From: Pseudophaeobacter leonis
GTDB lineage: Bacteria > Pseudomonadota > Alphaproteobacteria > Rhodobacterales > Rhodobacteraceae
Length of the DNA: 50,068 nt
Direction: 5' to 3'
Assembly: GCF_002087335.1 (NCBI RefSeq)
Contig: NZ_MWVJ01000011.1
Location: 1-50,068, forward strand
Shown: positions 45,610-50,068 of the stretch, piece after piece
Layout: every line of letters starts with the position of its first letter
Position numbering within the stretch: position 1 is the first letter of the stretch
The notes under the pieces: generated by a model
The model's input: the letters and a program-made list of their open reading frames with translations, nothing else
Told to the model about the DNA's origin: nothing
Databases searched by the model: none
Made by a program: the position numbers and the translations under genes

Positions 45610-47166
45610 TTAGTCGACGACGAGGTCACCGAAGTAAGGGAAGTTCAGGGCGTTCACGATCTTGTCGGCGTGGACACCTTTGCGGACACCCCAGGCCAGG
45701 TTCTGCCAGTGCAGCGGGATGAAAGCGGCCTCGTTGTAGAGGATGGTTTCCATCTGCTGCAGCATCTCGGCGCGCTTGGCGGCATCTGTCTCGCCGTTGG
45801 CCTTGGCCATCAGCATGTCGGCTTCGGCATTGCAGAAGTTGCCCGAGTTGTACTGACCATTGCCCGTGTCCTGATCAAAGCAATGGCTCAGGAACTGGTG
45901 GAAGTTGGCGGAATCTTCGGTGTCAGAGTGCCAGCCGATCATCATCATGTCTGCTGCGCGCTCGTCAAAGGCGGGCCAGTACTGGGCCTTTGGCATGGTC
46001 TGCAGGTCAACCTTGATGTTGATCTTTGCCAGCATTGACGCCACTGCCTGTGCGATCTTGTCATCGTTCACATAGCGGTTGTTTGGCGCCATCATGGAGA
46101 TTTCAAAGCCGTCCGCGTAGCCTGCTTCGGCCATCAGTTCCTTGGCCTTTGCCAGATCAAAGCGGGGTTTCAGGTCTGGATTGTGACCAAGATAGCCAGC
46201 AGGGCTTGCCTGGGCGCCAACAGTGCCAAAGCCGCGCATGATGCGATCCACGATACCGGCGTTATTGACAGCATAGTCGATGGCCTGGCGGACGCGCGCG
46301 TCTTTCAGTGCTTCTACGCGGTTCTGGTTCATCTGGAATGTGATGATCCGGGTGCCGGGCATGGTGATCAGGTCGGTGCCGTCGTTGTCAGCAACACGGG
46401 CCAGATCGGTTGGCGGCACAGGCGCGATGAAATCAACGTCGCCGGACAGCAGAGCAGCCACACGGGTGGGGCTTTCCTTGATCGGGGTCAGGATGATCTT
46501 GTCGACATTGCCGGCAGTTTCGCTGTCCCAGTAGCCATCAAAACGGTCAAAGACCATTTTCACGCCCTGCTCACGTTCACTGACCACAAAGGGGCCGGTG
46601 CCGGAGACATTGCGCGAGGCAAAGCTGTCGCCATGCTTGACCAGTGCGGCGCGGTCTTTGCCGTCATCGGTGGTGCCGGAATAGAACTTGCTATCCATCG
46701 GGAAGATATAGGTCACCGTGTGCAGCACCAGCGGGTAGGGCTCTGAGGTGATCAGATCAAAGGTGTGATCGTCGATCACTTTCACGTCGGTAAAGAGGCT
46801 GAAGATACCCTTGAAATCAGGGCTTTCTTTCAGGCGATCAAAGGTCCAGTCCACGTCAGCCGCTGTCATCACGTTGCCGGAGTGAAATTTCACGCCGCTG
46901 CGCAGATGAAAACGCGTGGTATTGGCGTCGATCTGTTCCCAGCTTTTGGCCAGGCGGGGTTCGAACTGGAGGTCCTGAGTCCAGCGCACCAGCGGGTCAA
47001 ACGACATGTGTGAAAACTGCAGCGTGCCGCCGGACAATTGCTCATGCGGGTCCAGTGAAACGGGGTCTGCGTCATAAGCGACTTTAACTGTGACTTCGGC
47101 CTGGGCCACGGCGCCAAAGGCGAGCGACATCACACCAGCCGCAGCAATGCGGATAAATTTATTCAT
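45610..47166 (-). CDS. dppA: Peptide ABC transporter substrate-binding protein, DppA type
   Basis: A 518-residue periplasmic binding protein of the SBP_bac_5 family. Signal peptide MNKFIRIAAAGVMSLAFGAV with AQA cleavage site. PVSLDPHEQ, FHLRSGVKFHSGNVMTAADV (family signature), and a C-terminal ALNFPYFGDLVVD are seen. It likely binds short peptides or related solutes. GGAGG precedes the ATG. It is the first gene of dppABCDF. Confidence 0.92.
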   Translation of the reverse strand: MNKFIRIAAAGVMSLAFGAVAQAEVTVKVAYDADPVSLDPHEQLSGGTLQFSHMSFDPLVRWTQDLQFEPRLAKSWEQIDANTTRFHLRSGVKFHSGNVMTAADVDWTFDRLKESPDFKGIFSLFTDVKVIDDHTFDLITSEPYPLVLHTVTYIFPMDSKFYSGTTDDGKDRAALVKHGDSFASRNVSGTGPFVVSEREQGVKMVFDRFDGYWDSETAGNVDKIILTPIKESPTRVAALLSGDVDFIAPVPPTDLARVADNDGTDLITMPGTRIITFQMNQNRVEALKDARVRQAIDYAVNNAGIVDRIMRGFGTVGAQASPAGYLGHNPDLKPRFDLAKAKELMAEAGYADGFEISMMAPNNRYVNDDKIAQAVASMLAKINIKVDLQTMPKAQYWPAFDERAADMMMIGWHSDTEDSANFHQFLSHCFDQDTGNGQYNSGNFCNAEADMLMAKANGETDAAKRAEMLQQMETILYNEAAFIPLHWQNLAWGVRKGVHADKIVNALNFPYFGDLVVD

Positions 47167-47249
47167 TTTGCCTCCATTTCGGATGCCTTTGTTGGCAGCC
47201 TTAATCTGTGCCTGCTACCTAAGGCACCGGGCTGGCTGCGGGCCAATGC

Positions 47250-47262
47250 CAATTTCAAATTG
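47250..47262. promoter_or_regulatory. Palindrome in the dppA upstream region
   Basis: CAATTTCAAATTG, a perfect 13-base palindrome 84 bases before the dppA start. Its size suits a LysR-type site and the cluster encodes a LysR protein. The gap 47167-47390 shows no other clear element. Confidence 0.4.
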
Positions 47263-47390
47263 CCCATGCAAATCCGGAATAGTGCTCTATACGCAGAGGG
47301 GCTGGCGCGCGCTGGTCACGATCGCGGTGTCACAGTATCATCACATGAGCAGTTGTTGCCCGGCACGATTATAAAGCGTAGGTTGAACCC

Positions 47391-47570
47391 ATGAAACATG
47401 TCCCCAAAGAAACCACCGATGACGCCCTGATCCAGGAATTCCTGAACAAGGGCGGCAAAGTCAGTGTTGGCAAGACCAAGCCGCAGCCAAGCGAGCTGGG
47501 TCTCAGCAATAATGTCTGGAACAATAAAATGACCAAGGAAGAGAAAGCCGCCCGCGACAAGAAAAAATAG
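47391..47570 (+). CDS. Small conserved-type protein, lysine-rich
   Basis: A 59-residue protein, MKHVPKETTDDALIQEFLNK at the start, then GGKVSVGKTKPQPSELGLSN, and a charged Lys-rich end MTKEEKAARDKKK. It is upstream of, and divergent from, dppA. TTGTTG and TATAAA lie upstream at suitable spacing for a promoter. I recall similar small proteins in Rhodobacteraceae without a known function. No membrane segment or signal peptide. Confidence 0.6.
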   Translation: MKHVPKETTDDALIQEFLNKGGKVSVGKTKPQPSELGLSNNVWNNKMTKEEKAARDKKK

Positions 47571-47573
47571 TCG

Positions 47574-47615
47574 CACCGGGCGCAGCCCCTTCGTCACCGG
47601 GCGCAGCCCTTTTGT
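47574..47615. repeat. Tandem 21-bp duplication after the small gene
   Basis: Two adjacent 21-base units (47574-47594 and 47595-47615) differ at two positions; each contains CACCGGGCGCAGCCC. The second has GGGC-GCA-GCCC followed by TTTT, a minimal hairpin that might stop transcription between the two convergent genes. Confidence 0.55.
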
Positions 47616-47640
47616 CGCAACTGCAGTGTTGGCGGATACT

Positions 47641-49201
47641 CTACGAGGACACAGGGGGTTGCTGGGCAAAGGACATCACCGTTTTGATGGCGCCTTCCAG
47701 ATCCTTGCCCTCTTCATCCCCAAGGGCCGCGTCGCGCAGGCGGGCGATCCATTGCGCCGCATCGTCGCGCTCTATCACTAGGGGCAGGGTGTCCAGCACG
47801 CGGGAAAATTTCGACAATCCCCGCGCGTGGGTGTCGGAATAGCCCTTGATCAGGCGGCGACACTGCAACAGCTCAACCGCGCAGTCGTAATTGCGCGGGA
47901 TCGTCTGCAGGCACAGGGTCAGCCAGTTTTGCAAATGGGCCTGTTCAATCCGGTGACGCAGACTGTAGCGCCGGGTGCGGCGCAGCCCCGCAATGATATA
48001 AAGCAGGATGAAGCCGCGCAAGCGGTGGGTGCGAATGCGGCGTCCCTTGTTGAGGCGGCGGTCAATCCAGGCGGCGAGCCGGGGACGGGCCTCGATCCAG
48101 GCGCCCGCACCTGCAGGCAGGGCTGATGATTTCTTCGCCGCGGGGGTGAAAAAATTCGGTCAGCAGCACCGGCTTGGAGCCAGAGTCCATCTCGGTATGG
48201 ATGCGGGTAAACCGCGCCTTGCGGGTTTTCAGATCGGCCACCCGGATGATGTCATCATAGCACATGGCATTGGCGATGTGTTTGGCGGCGGCCTCAACCA
48301 GGGCGCCATCGCCGTGATCCTGTTTGGCAAAGGGGCGCAGATGGTCGAGATAGGCGCGGCCATAGGCGAGGTCCTGAAATCCGACAACCTTACGCAGCCC
48401 GTGCAGTACCATGTCAGATGCGGACAGATTGCGGGCCGCGGCCTCAAGCGCCTGCCATTGACCCAGCAGGTGCGTCGGGCCTGTGGCGGGTGGGCGCCGG
48501 GGGTTTTCTGGTGCGGGCGCTGTCGTTTCGGGGGCGTTTGACTGGGCGCGGGCATAGGCGGCACCAAAGGGGCGCAGACTGGCTTTGACTCCTTTGCCAG
48601 AGGCGCGAATGGCATCTTCAAAAGCCGCCCGGCCAAAGGGCAGGGCGCCGGATCCGGCAAGAGCGCCAAACAGCGCCGAGGAAATCACCGAGCCGTTTTC
48701 AGTCGCCAATCGGTCCATGTCGAACAGGATGAGCTGATCGGCGGCAATCTCAGCGGCTGCGCGGACCTCCTCACTGGAGGCGATGCCATCTCCCGGTGCC
48801 ATTTTTTCCGAGACGGCCAGGGTGCGATGGGTCGAGGCAATCAGCGTGGTGCGATCCGGCGTCACAAAACCGCGCAGAATGGCCCGCCCGGCCTCCATCA
48901 TTTCGGCCGCGATCATGATGTCGACGTCGCCGCCAGCGGGCGCCAAAGAGAAGACCGGCATGGCGGCGGCCTCTGCGTTGATCGGTGCCATCTCGATATA
49001 GTAGATGGTGGCCCCGGTGCGCTGCGCCACCCCGGCAACCGAGGTCGCCTGCACCGCATAGCCCTGACTGCGGGCAACCGCTTCGATCCAGGAGGTGAGC
49101 ACGCCGCCGCCCTGGCCACCAACGGCCAAAATGGCGATTTTCAGGATGGACTGTAGCGCCTGATCCGGCTGCGGTGCAGAGCTTTGCAACAGGGCGGTCA
49201 T
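47641..49201 (-). CDS. iorB: Indolepyruvate oxidoreductase subunit beta-like (one frameshift)
   Basis: About 519 residues after repair. The N-terminal half is the gamma-type domain of 2-oxoacid:ferredoxin oxidoreductases (KIAILAVGGQGGGVLTSWIE, VQATSVAGVAQRTGATIYYI, LIASTHRTLAVSEK); the C-terminal half is an extra helical domain seen in long IorB proteins. The break near 48122 has one extra c; repaired it reads EEIISLPAGAGAWIEARPRL. The end is VMSFAQQPPVSS. It overlaps iorA by 4 bases. It would oxidise aryl-pyruvates in aromatic amino acid breakdown. Confidence 0.82.
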
Positions 49202-50068
49202 GGGGCGGTCTCCAGAAATTCAACCCGGCCTGACAGGCGGCGGGTCTGCAGCCAGGAGATGATGCTGCCCGAGAGGCCCGCCCACCAGGCCTCAAACTTT
49301 GCCGGGTTATGCACCACGTCGGCTCGATAAAAGCTGGGGCAGAGCACAGCTGCATCCGCCACCTCGCCGCAATTGCCGCAGCCAACGCAGCTTTGATCAA
49401 TGCTGGCAACGGGGTCATCGCGCAGCGGGTCGTCCAGATGTTTCACCGAGAGCGAGGGACAGCCGGACAAGCGGATGCAGGCGTGATCACCGGTGCAGAT
49501 GTCCTCATCGACGCCAAAGCGGGGGATCTCCATCCGGGCGCCGCCGGCGATCTGCGTGTTGCGCTTTGGCTTTTCGCGGCGCTGCTTGTTCAGCATGCAC
49601 TCGCTGGAGGCCACGATCACCTTGGGGCCGTCATACTCGGTGGTCAGGGCCTCGCGAAAGATGGCGCGCATTCTGGTGACGTCATAGGTGTGGTCAATGT
49701 GGCGGATCCAGCGGACGCCAACGCCGCTCAGCGCGTTGGTGATGGAATTGTTGGTCGATTTGGTCGGGTTGTCGGCGCGGCTGGACAGGATGTCCTGGCC
49801 GCCGGTTGCGGCAGAATAGTAGTTGTCCACGATCACCGCGACGCTGTCGGCCTTGTTGAACACCATATTGCCAATGGAGGTGGACAGCCCGTTGTGCCAG
49901 AAGCCGCCATCGCCAATGATCGAGATTGCCCGCCGCGCGCCGCCGCCGTCAAAGGCCGCATTCGAGGCAGGCCCCAGCCCATAGCCCATGGTGGCGCCGC
50001 CAATGTCAAAGGGCGGCAAAGAGGCAAACACGTGGCAGCCGATATCGGCGCTGATCTGGTGCTCACAC
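49198..50068 (-). CDS. iorA: Indolepyruvate ferredoxin oxidoreductase subunit alpha (start outside window)
   Basis: C-terminal part of the thiamine-diphosphate subunit; the frame is open to the window edge. ADIGCHVFASLPPFDIGGAT and the TPP motif IIGDGGFWHNGLSTSIGNMV with VIVDNYYSAATGGQD are followed by a ferredoxin domain with cysteines in DEDICTGDHACIRLSGCPSL and SCVGCGNCGEVADAAVLCPS. It pairs with iorB to oxidise indolepyruvate or phenylpyruvate to the aryl-acetyl-CoA with ferredoxin reduction. Confidence 0.88.
   Translation of the reverse strand, partial: CEHQISADIGCHVFASLPPFDIGGATMGYGLGPASNAAFDGGGARRAISIIGDGGFWHNGLSTSIGNMVFNKADSVAVIVDNYYSAATGGQDILSSRADNPTKSTNNSITNALSGVGVRWIRHIDHTYDVTRMRAIFREALTTEYDGPKVIVASSECMLNKQRREKPKRNTQIAGGARMEIPRFGVDEDICTGDHACIRLSGCPSLSVKHLDDPLRDDPVASIDQSCVGCGNCGEVADAAVLCPSFYRADVVHNPAKFEAWWAGLSGSIISWLQTRRLSGRVEFLETAP

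Overview
The window looks like part of a plasmid or chromid of a Roseobacter-group alphaproteobacterium (Rhodobacteraceae). The evidence is high G+C coding sequence, a Rep_3/RepB-type initiator divergent from parAB, TRAP and dipeptide transporters, Na+-NQR with NqrM and ApbE, and several aromatic-acid catabolism genes. Taxonomy is inferred from gene content, not from a marker gene.

Layout. (1) 1-7070, plus strand: hydantoinase/oxoprolinase subunits A and B, an FAD oxidoreductase, a class I aminotransferase and a uronate-dehydrogenase-like enzyme form one operon; the first gene is cut by the window edge. (2) 7190-14484, minus strand: mobA (3-hydroxybenzoate 4-hydroxylase type), then an operon of HSD10-like 3-hydroxyacyl-CoA dehydrogenase, crotonase, MarR regulator, feruloyl-CoA-synthase-like ligase, amidohydrolase and DUF3237 protein. 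It reads as a hydroxycinnamate side-chain-shortening pathway delivering hydroxybenzoates to mobA; a second MarR gene (mobR-like) faces mobA. (3) 15104-19930: replicon core, with a coupled conserved protein, the initiator gene, an iteron array with an AT-rich flank, parA-parB and three copies of a parS-like palindrome. (4) 20015-23841: a sugar-nucleotide epimerase and two divergent MltB-type lytic transglycosylases. (5) 23842-32071, plus strand: two acyl-CoA dehydrogenases, an acyl-CoA ligase, a DctPQM TRAP transporter and an IclR regulator, with related candidate operators in front of three of the units. (6) 32129-40442: a CBS-domain protein, a small membrane protein, then nqrM-apbE divergent from nqrABCDEF. 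(7) 40524-47166, minus strand: dppABCDF-type transporter and a LysR regulator. (8) 47391 to the end: a small conserved protein and an indolepyruvate:ferredoxin oxidoreductase pair.

Sequence quality matters. About 22 single-base indels, most in homopolymers and most deletions, break genes evenly across the window, including central genes such as nqrA, nqrB, nqrF, the replication initiator and the dpp ABC genes. In each case the protein continues in another frame with family-like sequence. I treat these as sequencing errors and give the full gene spans, naming the break in each entry. One more gene (mobA) carries an in-frame stop, and parA-parB read as one frame, probably for the same reason.

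The observations most worth following are the origin/partition architecture (22-bp iterons and triplicated parS-like palindrome), the thiolase-free hydroxycinnamate operon placed next to mobA, and the shared IclR-type operator in region 5.
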